Part shown: in pieces, positions 1 to 7,057 of the stretch
Numbering within the stretch: position 1 is the stretch's first letter
Layout: each line of letters begins with the position of its first letter
Source of the DNA: CAXCDZ01 sp963981525
Lineage (GTDB): Bacteria > Patescibacteriota > Microgenomatia > UBA1400 > UBA12108
Reading direction: 5' to 3'
Assembly (NCBI GenBank): GCA_963981525.1
Contig: CAXCDZ010000012.1
Location: 1-16,211, forward strand
Length of the DNA stretch: 16,211 nt
Position numbers and translations under genes: made by a program
Notes under the pieces: model-generated
Database searches by the model: none
Told to the model about the DNA's origin: nothing
What the model saw: the letters and a program-made list of their open reading frames with translations, nothing else

Positions 1-53
1 CACCTAGTGTGAAGAATGATGAACTCGGTGTCTAGTTTTTGGGGTACCTGTCA
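1..53. mobile_element. Terminal end of a probable IS3-family (IS150-like) insertion sequence
   Basis: Read on the minus strand from 53 downward, the sequence begins TGACAGGTACCCC and continues AAAAACTAGACA. It starts with the TG dinucleotide of IS3-family ends and closely resembles the ACCCCAAAAA-TAGACA core of IS150-group inverted repeats as I remember them. The rest of the element lies outside the window, so neither the transposase nor the target duplication can be seen. In one plus-strand frame the bases before the repeat read as an open tail (positions 3-32, ...KNDELGV then TAG), which could be the transposase C-terminus; this would make it the right end. The identification rests on the terminal repeat alone. 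The neighbouring gene appears to be cut by it. Confidence 0.55.
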
Positions 54-390
54 ATGCTGGTTTGTGACATCCAGAGTATGATCTCATATCTAACGCAAAA
101 ATAACTTCTAGTAATTTGTAAAAATTTATGTGATTTGTTTCTATTTCTAGCTGGTTAATAACATTTTTACTCGAATGATCACTATCATAGAAACTGCTCT
201 CCCATTTTTCTTTTATTCCATAAAACTGACAAAATTCACTTATACTTTCAGGAGTTAAACATTTATCGATGTGTCCTAAAACATTTAATATTCGTGTCTT
301 AAATTTGCCAAAAATACTTTCTGCTGATTCAGAAGAAGTGATTGACCACCTTCGATCAAATTCTTGCATTTTTGTTTTTAGACTTTTCAT
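4..390 (-). pseudogene. Unknown gene downstream of hsdS, 3' end replaced by insertion-sequence DNA
   Basis: I do not recognise this protein. The start ATG lies 2 nt after the hsdS stop codon, so translation is probably coupled and the gene belongs to the restriction-modification operon. The first ~112 residues look like a soluble, mostly helical, charged protein (KFKTRILNVLGHIDKCLTPE, SISEFCQFYGIKEKWESSFY) with no membrane segment. The last ~16 residues (TGTPKTRHRVHHSSH) are read from the putative IS end at 1-53, so the native C-terminus is missing and the length of the intact protein is unknown. It could be a small accessory subunit of the restriction system or an unrelated passenger. It is AT-rich like the hsdS recognition domains. 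Confidence 0.6.
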
Positions 391-392
391 AA

Positions 393-1640
393 TTATCTTC
401 TTGCTGTTATTTTCCCACTCATTAATTTTGGCAGTATTATATCGCGAGTTTTCGAGAGTGTTTGGATTTGTTTAACATTCATTGCAATTTTACTTGTGGT
501 TTTATCCGCTATTTTTGAGAACTTAATAACTAGATCTTTATCATTTGGCAATACTATTTCATAATTTATAATAGCTTTTTTTGATAAATGTAAGACTGTC
601 GTTCCATTGGAATAACCAACGCAGTGATGCTTAAAATATCTTGTTTTCATAAGATAATACAAGAAAGATTTGGTCATCCAATCTTGCGATGGCTCAACCT
701 TTACAAGATCCATAGTAATGTACATTTTACTAAACCCAGCATTGTCAAAAATTATTGCAGGGTTGCCTAACACATCTGCATCTTGCGTTAAGTCTGTATG
801 AGCAACAATTAAATCTCCAATTTGAACCTCCTGAGACTCCTTTGGACTTCCTTTAAATGACTTGAACCCGCGCGTTTGAAATCCTCCATGGCGGTTAAAG
901 CTTTTTAGAGTTACTAGCGCTTTTTCACTACGCTCAACAAGTTCTTTACCTTTATATGAATATCCATTCACAGTTTTGACATATTCAGATAATGAATGCA
1001 CCCTCCATCCCTCTGGCAATTCCTCTGGTTTGCTGACGGAGTATTTGCCGAACCATTCGTGGAAGATGGTCTGGGCGGTGGCCTCCAGTGTCTTGTTCTG
1101 TTCTCTGAGGAGCTCGATCTTGTCGTCGAGGGAGGAAAGGATACTGGCTATTTGTTTTTGTTGTGGGAGAGGAGGTATGAAAAATTGGTAGTTTCTTAAT
1201 TGTGCTAAAGAAACATTTTTTATCGTACTGCCATTTGCATTTCTTGATATATCATACTGAAATTTGTGATCTAGCATTAAATAATAAATGTAATCCTTGC
1301 TAATAGTATCCTTGATATTTAGATAAGCAGCGCTTTTGCCCAAAATGCATTTTTCATTATTATATTTTGCTAAATTACCAATTGTCCCATTTATAGAAAG
1401 AAGTATTGTGTTTTTACCAATATCTTTTTTGTGTTTTTGAAGTTGCTGTTCGTTAACTTTTTTTGTATCAGCTTTTATAATAAGTTTGCCATCTTTAATA
1501 TTGTTACCGTTAACAAAATAGTACTCCCCATTAACTGAGTAGATTGGAGTGCCGTGTAGACCATCGCCTATTTTTTCACAGACTTCCCCTAGAGTCGTCT
1601 CTGTCCATCCATCTGGTATTGGTGTGGTGTTGTTAGTCAT
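393..1640 (-). CDS. hsdS: Type I restriction-modification specificity subunit HsdS
   Basis: 415 residues, normal for HsdS, the DNA-recognition subunit that directs the HsdM methyltransferase (and HsdR, if present) to a bipartite target. The architecture is classical: target-recognition domain 1 at residues ~10-155, opening with IPDGWTETTLGEV; a central conserved helix at ~155-197 (IPPLPQQKQIASILSSLDDK, then LLREQNKTLE and IFHEWF); recognition domain 2 starting at LPEGWRVHSLSEYV (~208) and running to ~370; and a C-terminal helical repeat ending KLMSGKITARR. The central helix is encoded by GC-richer DNA (about 990-1180) than the two AT-rich recognition domains, the usual mark of domain shuffling. 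It is separated by 99 nt from the AlbA-type gene upstream. There is no strong Shine-Dalgarno site at the ATG. Confidence 0.93.
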   Translation of the reverse strand: MTNNTTPIPDGWTETTLGEVCEKIGDGLHGTPIYSVNGEYYFVNGNNIKDGKLIIKADTKKVNEQQLQKHKKDIGKNTILLSINGTIGNLAKYNNEKCILGKSAAYLNIKDTISKDYIYYLMLDHKFQYDISRNANGSTIKNVSLAQLRNYQFFIPPLPQQKQIASILSSLDDKIELLREQNKTLEATAQTIFHEWFGKYSVSKPEELPEGWRVHSLSEYVKTVNGYSYKGKELVERSEKALVTLKSFNRHGGFQTRGFKSFKGSPKESQEVQIGDLIVAHTDLTQDADVLGNPAIIFDNAGFSKMYITMDLVKVEPSQDWMTKSFLYYLMKTRYFKHHCVGYSNGTTVLHLSKKAIINYEIVLPNDKDLVIKFSKIADKTTSKIAMNVKQIQTLSKTRDIILPKLMSGKITARR

Positions 1641-1739
1641 GTGTTTTTTAGCTCTTCTGATTCTTTCTAGCTATTATTTGAGAAAAATAGCTTGTTTTGT
1701 GCCTGGTAGAACAAACCTCTTCTAATCTCTTCTAGAATT
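1641..1739. other. Gap between the AlbA-type gene and hsdS
   Basis: This 99-nt AT-rich gap holds a 7-bp inverted repeat (AGCTATT at 1669-1675, AATAGCT at 1686-1692). No U-tract follows it on the minus strand and I see no convincing promoter, so hsdS is probably expressed by read-through from hsdM. Confidence 0.4.
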
Positions 1740-3170
1740 TTAATATTCAGATTCATAGTGTGTATTAGAAGACGCGCCTTTCATTCTAATAAGACCCAAG
1801 TCAACCATTTCTTTGAGATCTGTGTTAATTGTAGGTCTGGATAAATCTGAAAAAAGATCTTTGGCGATGCTTGCTGTCAAGTAATTACTATCTTGAAGTA
1901 CATTCCAAAACTTTAGCTGCCGATAGTTTAACTTGAGATAATCACTGCCTAGAAGGATAACCTTAAAAGAATTTGATGAGTTTTTGAAAAGTGGCTCAAC
2001 TAAGCCCCATCTATTCATTTCAGAATAGATCAAATCAATACCACGACCAAACTCCTCCATATAATCCATATCGCGCATAACCTTAGAGATAATTCCATTT
2101 CTACTGAATTGAGCAGCCTGGATGTTGCTAACAGTAACACCTGGTGGCAAAGTGCCTGGGTTAGATACTTCTATGCGGTCCTTAAAAACTGCTATCTGCA
2201 CATATGTTCCTGTGTTTGAATAGTCTCTATGAATAAGAGCATTAACCACGATTTCTCTTAGCGCTAACTCTGGATATTCATATTTTTCAATTCTCTTTGA
2301 TTTAACAATTTTTGCTTCAGTTCGAATAGATCTAAGAATAAATGCCAAGGAAGCATCTACCTGTTCATCTAATGTTCCATCAATATCTTTTTTATCTACA
2401 ATTTTTGAGGAATGTGTTTTGCCGGCATAGTTGACACATCTAACGATATATCTAGAAAATGGCTCGGCTTCTTGAGGGTTAGTTTTGGCAAAAATCATTG
2501 CCCCAGCTAAAGTTGGATGAAAGTTTGATTCACTTTTTTGCAGCAAGCCTATATTGGCAAGTGTGACAGAAATATCAACATCAGTTGAATATTTTCTATT
2601 TCTTTTTTTTGCGCTGGCATCTAGAAATGACTGTAGCTTGTTGTGATCTAGATAATCAACAGATAGGGAATTAAAAACTGTTTTGTCATAATTATATGCA
2701 GGAGAATAGCGAAGAAATGAACGCAACTCTGCTTCAGAAATTGACTGATTACTGTTTCCTATACGAATATATGATCCTTTGTCCATCCCTAATTTTTTAT
2801 AGAAGCAAGGCTTGTTTTCTTTTTCTGTCTCAGATATTTCCAAAGTTAATAACTCGTGTCCTCTAACATTAACTACACTGAGAGTGTAGCCTGCCTTATT
2901 CTGAATTGATTGCTCCATTAACTGAACAATTTTTTCTTGTAGAGTTTGGACATCAAGCCCTCCAACTATTTTTATTTCTCTATCTGGAGCTGGAGTTTCT
3001 TGAATGCCAAAGACAATGATTCCACCATTAGGGCTATTAGAAAAAGCGGAGATAGCTTTCCATAAATTTGATGGAATTCCTGAGCGGGCATCTTTGAATT
3101 CTATATCGCTTGATTCTGATTTTTTGTCTACAGCTTCTTCAATAATTTTTTTAAGTTTGCTGGCATTCAT
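1740..3170 (-). CDS. AlbA_2/Schlafen-type ATP-binding protein with winged-helix C-terminus, inside the RM operon
   Basis: 476 residues. An N-terminal AlbA_2 (Schlafen AlbA-like) domain spans ~20-150, with the conserved SDIEFKDA (E24, K26) and [10 protein letters not shown] (48-56) segments. A GHKL-type HATPase_c_4 domain covers ~300-400, with [18 protein letters not shown] (301-318), a NPGTLPPG box (337-344) and [10 protein letters not shown] (372-381). A helix-turn-helix-like tail (411-466) carries the [12 protein letters not shown] segment. Proteins of this build are often annotated as transcriptional regulators or RecG-like helicases and are common in restriction operons, where their role is unsettled. 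Start and stop overlap hsdM by 4 nt (ATGA at 3167-3170), so translation is coupled. Its DNA is much more AT-rich than hsdM (20 of 60 G+C in 2581-2640 against 38 of 60 in 4261-4320), suggesting separate acquisition. Confidence 0.85.
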   Translation of the reverse strand: MNASKLKKIIEEAVDKKSESSDIEFKDARSGIPSNLWKAISAFSNSPNGGIIVFGIQETPAPDREIKIVGGLDVQTLQEKIVQLMEQSIQNKAGYTLSVVNVRGHELLTLEISETEKENKPCFYKKLGMDKGSYIRIGNSNQSISEAELRSFLRYSPAYNYDKTVFNSLSVDYLDHNKLQSFLDASAKKRNRKYSTDVDISVTLANIGLLQKSESNFHPTLAGAMIFAKTNPQEAEPFSRYIVRCVNYAGKTHSSKIVDKKDIDGTLDEQVDASLAFILRSIRTEAKIVKSKRIEKYEYPELALREIVVNALIHRDYSNTGTYVQIAVFKDRIEVSNPGTLPPGVTVSNIQAAQFSRNGIISKVMRDMDYMEEFGRGIDLIYSEMNRWGLVEPLFKNSSNSFKVILLGSDYLKLNYRQLKFWNVLQDSNYLTASIAKDLFSDLSRPTINTDLKEMVDLGLIRMKGASSNTHYESEY

Positions 3171-4714
3171 ATTTTGAACCCAATCTTTTTGAGCTGTTTG
3201 CGGATCTCAGTATTCATTTCCTGCTCCTTCTCCATTTGTTTTGCCATAGTTGCTGTGAGATCTGCCATCTTGTTCTCGAATGGGATGCCGTCATCTACCT
3301 CGTCGGGGATGCCGACGTATCTACCTGGGGTCATGACGTAGTCGTGTTTGGCAATCTGATCTAGTGTGGCTGAGCTGCAGAATCCTTTGACATCCTCATA
3401 CTCACTACTACCCTTTCGCCAGTTATGGTAGCAGGTCGTGATCTGATCGAGATCCTCCTGTGCGAACTCTCTGTGGACTCTATCTTTCATGTAGCCTAGC
3501 TCGGAGGCATCGATGAAGAGGATTTCATGACCCCTCTTCCTATCACCATTACTGCCAGCCTGTTTGCGGGAGAGAAACCAGAGGGTAGCGGGAATGCCGG
3601 TGTTATAGAAGAGTTGCTTGGGGAGGGCGACGATACAGTCAACGAGTCCAGCCTCAACCATGCTCTGCCTGATCTTGCCCTCACCTGAGGTGTGGGAGGA
3701 GAGGGAGCCGTTGGCGAGCACTAGCCCCATGACTCCGTTGGGCTTGAGATGATAAACCATGTGTTGCATCCAGGCGTAGTTGGCATTATTCTTGGGTGGG
3801 AGGCCGTACTGCCAGCGAGCGTCGTTCTGGAGGATCTCGTGTCCCCAATCACTCTGATTAAATGGAGGATTGGCAATGATGTAATCTGCCTTGAGGTCGG
3901 GGAGTGCATCGTTGAGAAATGATCCCTCACTGTTCCATTTGATCTGTGAGCCATCTAAGCCTCGAATAGCCATGTTCATCCTGCATAGTCGGTAGGTGGT
4001 CTGATTACTCTCCTGGCCGTAGATGGAGATGTCCTCGACCTTGCCACTATGTTCTCTGACGAATTTCTCACTCATCACGAACATTCCACCACTACCACAG
4101 GCTGGGTCATATACTCTACCCTGATATGGCTCGATCATCTCGACTAGGAGCTTAACAATGGACTTGGGTGTGTAGAACTGACCACCCTTCTTACCCTCGG
4201 CGTTGGCGAACTCGCCCAGGAAATACTCATAGACTCTACCTAGGATATCCTTTGATCTAGCGGCCTCGTCACCGAGGGCGATGTCACCGATGAGATCGAT
4301 CAAGCTACCGAGCGCGGTCTTATCTAGATTGGGCTTGGCGTAGACTTTGGCCAAAATATTCTTGAGAGTTGGGTTCTCCTTCTCAATAGCCTCGAGAGCG
4401 TTATCTAGATCTTGACCGATGGTGGGTTGTTTGGCTCGTGAGTGGAGATATGACCAGCGCGCGGTAGTGGGCACCCAGAACACGTTCTCGGCTCTATACT
4501 CATCCTGATCTTCTGGATCGGCACCGTCATACTGACCCTCTCCTTTTTCTAGTTTGGCATGGAGCTCCTCGAATGAGTCGGAGATGTATTTGAGAAATAT
4601 TAGACCTAGGACAATGTGCTTATATTCGGCGGCGTCGATGTTCTTACGGAGTTTGTCGGCGGCCTTGAAAAGCTGAGTTTTGAATTTACTGCTTACTACC
4701 TTTTTTTGTGCCAT
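3167..4714 (-). CDS. hsdM: Type I restriction-modification DNA methyltransferase subunit HsdM
   Basis: 515 residues, the usual HsdM length. It transfers a methyl group from S-adenosylmethionine to adenine within the site chosen by HsdS. An N-terminal helical HsdM domain (~10-130, [20 protein letters not shown]) precedes the methyltransferase domain. Motif I is [10 protein letters not shown] at 203-212 and the catalytic motif IV is NPPF at 282-285, which marks N6-adenine specificity. The [16 protein letters not shown] segment (179-194) before motif I is also typical. The C-terminal helices (~480-515) should dock to HsdS. A purine-rich Shine-Dalgarno site (GGAAGGCGG) lies just before the ATG. 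It heads the operon and overlaps the AlbA-type gene by ATGA. The expected partner hsdR is not in the window and may lie beyond the insertion sequence or be absent. Confidence 0.96.
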   Translation of the reverse strand: MAQKKVVSSKFKTQLFKAADKLRKNIDAAEYKHIVLGLIFLKYISDSFEELHAKLEKGEGQYDGADPEDQDEYRAENVFWVPTTARWSYLHSRAKQPTIGQDLDNALEAIEKENPTLKNILAKVYAKPNLDKTALGSLIDLIGDIALGDEAARSKDILGRVYEYFLGEFANAEGKKGGQFYTPKSIVKLLVEMIEPYQGRVYDPACGSGGMFVMSEKFVREHSGKVEDISIYGQESNQTTYRLCRMNMAIRGLDGSQIKWNSEGSFLNDALPDLKADYIIANPPFNQSDWGHEILQNDARWQYGLPPKNNANYAWMQHMVYHLKPNGVMGLVLANGSLSSHTSGEGKIRQSMVEAGLVDCIVALPKQLFYNTGIPATLWFLSRKQAGSNGDRKRGHEILFIDASELGYMKDRVHREFAQEDLDQITTCYHNWRKGSSEYEDVKGFCSSATLDQIAKHDYVMTPGRYVGIPDEVDDGIPFENKMADLTATMAKQMEKEQEMNTEIRKQLKKIGFKI

Positions 4715-4785
4715 ATTTTTCCGCCTTCCTTTGCTAGTAACTACCTGGATGAGTCGTAGTGGTGTTATCTTACCTTGTTTCTTGA

Positions 4786-5040
4786 CTATTTGTAGGAAGA
4801 TTGGCGGTGACGGATGCGCATGATTAGAATGCAGAGCTCCTTGTGGTAGACGCGGTAGAGGATGCGGTAGGGCCAGACGTAGATCTTGTAAGCGCCTTTG
4901 AACTTGCCACTGAGCGGTTCTCCAAGGAGAGGATTGACCGCCAAGAGGAAAATCTGATTATTTACTTTGTTTTTTATTCTTTGGGGTAGTTTGCGAAAGC
5001 TTTTTCTTGCCTCGTTGCTTAGTTGTATGTTGTACGACAT
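4786..5040 (-). CDS. RelE/ParE-family toxin
   Basis: 84 residues, normal for the RelE/ParE superfamily. The fold signature is visible: an N-terminal strand and helix ([20 protein letters not shown]), a helix over positions ~25-35, then [20 protein letters not shown] and the C-terminal strand [12 protein letters not shown], whose R-x-R-H-R pattern corresponds to the basic RNA-contacting end of RelE-type mRNA endoribonucleases. Such toxins cleave ribosome-bound mRNA (RelE/YoeB) or poison gyrase (ParE); the basic C-terminal end favours the RNase side, but this is inference. It begins inside the 3' end of the antitoxin gene (83-nt overlap) and has a strong Shine-Dalgarno site (AAAGGAGG at 5046-5053, 5 nt from the ATG). 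Confidence 0.88.
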   Translation of the reverse strand: MSYNIQLSNEARKSFRKLPQRIKNKVNNQIFLLAVNPLLGEPLSGKFKGAYKIYVWPYRILYRVYHKELCILIMRIRHRQSSYK

Positions 5041-5353
5041 ACTCGCCTCCTTTCTCCGCTACTACGTAACCTTCTTCTTTGAGAAAATCATCAAATGAGA
5101 TGTAGTTGCTAAAGTCGTCTGTGCGAACGGCTTCGTCGGCTTCGGCGATGAGCTCGGGTAGGTCTGGGTCTTCGGTGAGAGACTCGATCGTAGATTGAAT
5201 ATTTTCGTATTCTTTGGCAGAGAGTATGACAGCCTTGGATTTGCCGTTCTCGGTGAGGATGTAGTGATTGCCTGGTCGCTGAACATCCTTGGTGAGATCA
5301 AAGATGCGACGACGAGCCTCTGTCGTGCTAATGATGTTTTGTGTGTTAGTCAT
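4958..5353 (-). CDS. Phd/YefM-family antitoxin with extended basic tail
   Basis: 131 residues. Residues 1-55 are a Phd/YefM DNA-binding domain (ISTTEARRRIFDLTKD, ILTENGKSKAVILSAKEYEN). Residues ~60-103 are the acidic, toxin-neutralising part (EDPDLPELIAEADEAVRTDD, then FDDFLKEEGYVVAEKG). Family members normally stop near here, at about 85-100 residues. This one runs on for about 27 lysine-rich residues ([10 protein letters not shown], then PKNKKQSK) encoded in the overlap with the toxin gene. The antitoxin should bind and silence the downstream toxin and repress the pair's own promoter. A promoter and a paired GTAC-core operator-like element sit directly upstream of the ATG. The start follows a -10-like hexamer by 6 nt, so the mRNA may be leaderless. 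Confidence 0.87.
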   Translation of the reverse strand: MTNTQNIISTTEARRRIFDLTKDVQRPGNHYILTENGKSKAVILSAKEYENIQSTIESLTEDPDLPELIAEADEAVRTDDFSNYISFDDFLKEEGYVVAEKGGEYVVQHTTKQRGKKKLSQTTPKNKKQSK

Positions 5354-5355
5354 AT

Positions 5356-5374
5356 ATGTACGTTATCATGTACG
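5356..5374. promoter_or_regulatory. Putative autoregulatory operator of the toxin-antitoxin pair
   Basis: ATGTACG occurs twice, at 5356-5362 and 5368-5374, giving two palindromic GTAC cores exactly 12 bp apart between the radC stop and the antitoxin start. The E. coli YefM-YoeB operator, from memory of the literature, uses two TGTACA-core palindromes also 12 bp apart. The element overlaps the predicted -10 region, as expected for autorepression. Confidence 0.5.
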
Positions 5375-5388
5375 CATTATTGTGTCAA
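5360..5388 (-). promoter_or_regulatory. Promoter of the antitoxin-toxin operon
   Basis: A perfect -35 (TTGACA, 5383-5388) lies inside the last codons of radC. A 17-bp spacer leads to a weak -10 (TAACGT, 5360-5365). Transcription would begin at or next to the antitoxin ATG at 5353, so the message would be leaderless. Confidence 0.5.
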
Positions 5389-6054
5389 CTGGCCTTGTTC
5401 TCGGAGAGAGCGGTGGGAAGTGGAGGTGAGGATGAGGTGGTCGATGAGCTCGATCCCGAGGAGTAGGCCTGCTTTGTGGAGTTTCACTGTAACGGCGCGA
5501 TCTTCGACTGATGGTTCGATATCTCCAGAGGGATGGTTGTGGGCGACGATGATACTGGCGGCATTGTGGATGAGAGCGGGGGCGAAGACCTCTCGCGGGT
5601 GGACGAGGGAAGCGGTGAGGGTGCCGATGGAGATGGTCTCCTTGTGAATGAGTTGGTTGCGGGCGTTGAGGTAGAGGGAGACGAAGTGCTCCTTCTTCTT
5701 ATTGCGCAGACTGGTGAGTTGATCGAGAGAATCCTGAGGAGAACTGAGAATGGGGAGAGTGTTGTCGAATGACTGAGTGGCGCGACGGGTGAGCTCAAAA
5801 GCGGCGAGGATGGTGGTGGCTTTGCCAGTGCTAATTCCTTTGATCTTCTTGAGTTGGTCGAGAGTGATGTCTAGAAGTTTGGTGAGTTTGTGCTTGCGGA
5901 GAATGTTGCTTGCGATGTCGAGGGCGGACTGCCCTGCCCTACCAGTACGGAGGAGAATGGCGAGAAGCTCGCGATCGGTGAGATTGGCGGAGCCTCGTTC
6001 CAGCAACTTCTCGCGAGGGCGAAGGTGTGTGGGGAGAGACTTGATGCTGGGCAT
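5377..6054 (-). CDS. radC: RadC family JAB/MPN metalloprotein
   Basis: 225 residues, full length for RadC. The N-terminal region (1-100) carries LPTHLRPREKLLERG and a helix-hairpin-helix-like stretch (LKKIKGISTGKATTILAAFE, ~68-87). The C-terminal RadC/JAB domain (~104-225) has the metal-binding JAMM signature H172-x-H174-x7-S182-x2-D185 in AHNHPSGDIEPSVED, with the upstream glutamate in PREVFAPAL (E155). The family is linked to mobile DNA and defence islands. Its old role in DNA repair is doubtful and its substrate is unknown. The ATG follows an extended -10 (TGC-TAAACT) by 7 nt. The promoter and first codons exist in a second, decayed copy at 6741-6809. It ends 23 nt before the antitoxin gene. 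Confidence 0.95.
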   Translation of the reverse strand: MPSIKSLPTHLRPREKLLERGSANLTDRELLAILLRTGRAGQSALDIASNILRKHKLTKLLDITLDQLKKIKGISTGKATTILAAFELTRRATQSFDNTLPILSSPQDSLDQLTSLRNKKKEHFVSLYLNARNQLIHKETISIGTLTASLVHPREVFAPALIHNAASIIVAHNHPSGDIEPSVEDRAVTVKLHKAGLLLGIELIDHLILTSTSHRSLREQGQLTQ

Positions 6055-6075
6055 TACTGCCAGTTTAGCAGATTG
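6018..6075 (-). repeat. radC 5' end, copy A of a direct repeat
   Basis: These 58 bp cover the first ~12 codons of radC and ~21 bp upstream. They align without gaps to 6752-6809 with 49 of 58 identities, counted by hand. Copy A belongs to the intact radC. Confidence 0.85.
6062..6070 (-). promoter_or_regulatory. Extended -10 promoter of radC
   Basis: On the minus strand TGC-TAAACT (hexamer 6062-6067) stands 7 nt before the radC ATG. No good -35 is seen, and the TGn extension may compensate. The same element, as TGC-TATTAT, is kept in the radC relic at 6796-6804. Confidence 0.45.
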
Positions 6076-6089
6076 CTTGATTCATGGGT

Positions 6090-6705
6090 TTATTGCTTTT
6101 TTATCTTTTTCTCAATCTTTTTTTGGAGATTCTTTACTGTATCTAGATATGATAGCTCTACTGGTGAGAGTGTTTTTGCCTGATATTTGCGATATTCTTT
6201 TTCAGCTTTTTCGATGGCTTCTTTATGACTTACTTCCCCAGCATTAAGTAAGACTCCCTTACCATAATCACTTAATAGATTATCAAGAGCTTTGATGTGT
6301 TCTGCCATCTTCATCGTTTGTTTATCCATAGCGCGTAACTCCGCCAATTCAAAATATGCAGAAACAAGTCGATTTAGTTTTTCAAGTTCTTCGGCAGTCA
6401 AGTAATTTTTGGCAATACGCACTTCTTCTAAAGTCGGCAGATCACCCGCAAAAACGGTCAAACCCATAAATTCTTTGTCACTTTTGAACTGTCAAGAATT
6501 CCTTGACAGTTGCTTCCATTGTTAACTCTTCTTCCTCAAAAATATTCTTAATGTGAAGACTGATATTTTGCTTTGTTGTTGAAAAAAGCTCGGACAATTG
6601 CAATTGAGTCAGCCATATTGTCTCATCTTCAAATCTAACCTCTACTCTATCTTCGTAGATAATTATCTGATTACCTGCTTTGCTATTTTTCATACTATCT
6701 ATCAC
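6090..6705 (-). pseudogene. rhuM: RhuM-family gene with internal deletion and frameshift
   Basis: Two pieces of one RhuM-like (virulence protein/death-on-curing-associated) gene lie in order but in different frames. The N-terminal piece (6705/6693 to 6478) holds the hallmark EVRFEDETIWLTQLQLSELF and TTKQNISLHIKNIFEEEEL, then KEFLTVQK and a stop. The C-terminal piece (~6490 to 6090) holds MGLTVFAGDLPTLEEVRIAK, NYLTAEELEKLNRLVSAYFE and the NAGEVSHKEAIEKAEKEYRK tail. Intact family members are around 330 residues, so roughly the middle third or more is gone. The true start is probably ATG 6693, with AAGGTGAT (6701-6708) as a Shine-Dalgarno site; GTG 6705 is an alternative. Function is lost, or at most an N-terminal DNA-binding stub remains. 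Confidence 0.85.
6487..6511. repeat. 10-bp inverted repeat at the rhuM deletion junction
   Basis: AACTGTCAAG and CTTGACAGTT are perfect 10-bp arms around a 5-nt centre (AATTC). It encodes the KEFLTVQ segment at the very end of the N-terminal rhuM piece. It is too short and lacks the T-tract for a terminator. Confidence 0.6.
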
Positions 6706-6740
6706 CTTCTATATTTATATTACCCGAATAGTGCACGAAG

Positions 6741-6788
6741 TCAAGTTGCGGGGCGAAGGTGTGTGGGGAGAGATTGGATGCTGAGCAT
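6741..6788 (-). pseudogene. Relic of a second radC start
   Basis: Fifteen codons read MLSIQSLPTHLRPAT and then TGA. The intact radC starts MPSIKSLPTHLRPREK. Similarity stops after LRP, where the sequence passes into the upstream region of the rhuM remnant. This is a degraded radC 5' end, not a functional gene, although its promoter looks intact. Confidence 0.8.
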
Positions 6789-6809
6789 TAGAGCAATAAT
6801 AGCAGATTG
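6752..6809 (-). repeat. radC 5' end, copy B of a direct repeat
   Basis: Degenerate copy of 6018-6075, 49/58 identical, in the same orientation and 734 bp to the right. Differences cluster between the start codon and the -10. The CAATCTGCTA upstream element is unchanged. Confidence 0.85.
6796..6804 (-). promoter_or_regulatory. Extended -10 of the radC relic
   Basis: On the minus strand TGC-TATTAT (hexamer 6796-6801) is 7 nt before the relic ATG at 6788. It is closer to consensus than the promoter of the intact radC and could still fire leftward through the rhuM remnant into radC. It is divergent from the promoter of the 69-residue gene. Confidence 0.4.
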
Positions 6810-6836
6810 GCCAACCTGTGTGATTTTATGTATGAT
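6807..6836 (+). promoter_or_regulatory. Candidate promoter of the 69-residue gene
   Basis: TTGGCC at 6807-6812, an 18-bp spacer and TATGAT at 6831-6836 (5 of 6 to consensus), ending 6 nt before ATG 6843. The spacing fits a leaderless transcript and helps fix the start codon. Confidence 0.4.
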
Positions 6837-6842
6837 CTATTT

Positions 6843-7052
6843 ATGAGTATCATGGAGGGTATAGAAAAATATCAAGCTAAAATGACTACACAAACTATGG
6901 GAGTTGGAGCTGAGGCAGCTATTGCAACACCATTCAGTGATCTTCCGATGTCAAAAAGATTTACCGCACAAGAACGTAGGGCTAGGTGTATTCTAATAGA
7001 ATCTGGGGCAAGCCCAGCTGAGTTGGAAGCGAAGTTTCCTAGCAAGATATAG
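6843..7052 (+). CDS. Small hypothetical protein, 69 residues
   Basis: I do not recognise it. Soluble, with no membrane segment or signal peptide. The C-terminal half looks like a small helical domain (TAQERRARCILIESGASPAE, LEAKFP), while the first ~30 residues are Ala/Thr/Gly-rich and probably flexible. The start at ATG 6843 is chosen because TATGAT sits 6 nt upstream; no Shine-Dalgarno site is seen and in-frame TTG 6807 is a possible but weaker start. It is the only plus-strand gene in the left 12.9 kb and converges on the DUF2130 gene, with 5 nt between the two stop codons. No terminator hairpin is visible there. Confidence 0.5.
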   Translation: MSIMEGIEKYQAKMTTQTMGVGAEAAIATPFSDLPMSKRFTAQERRARCILIESGASPAELEAKFPSKI

Positions 7053-7057
7053 ATTCA

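Noticed and set aside
1669..1692. Inverted repeat AGCTATT/AATAGCT as a terminator
   Set aside because: The stem is only 7 bp and AT-rich, and no U-tract follows on the minus strand where the operon runs.
5484..6247. Overlapping open frames on both strands around radC
   Set aside because: All are out-of-frame readings of radC and its upstream region. radC has complete JAMM residues.
6478..6705. The N-terminal rhuM piece as an independent small gene
   Set aside because: It matches the start of a longer family and the remaining part lies immediately downstream in another frame, so a broken gene is the simpler reading.
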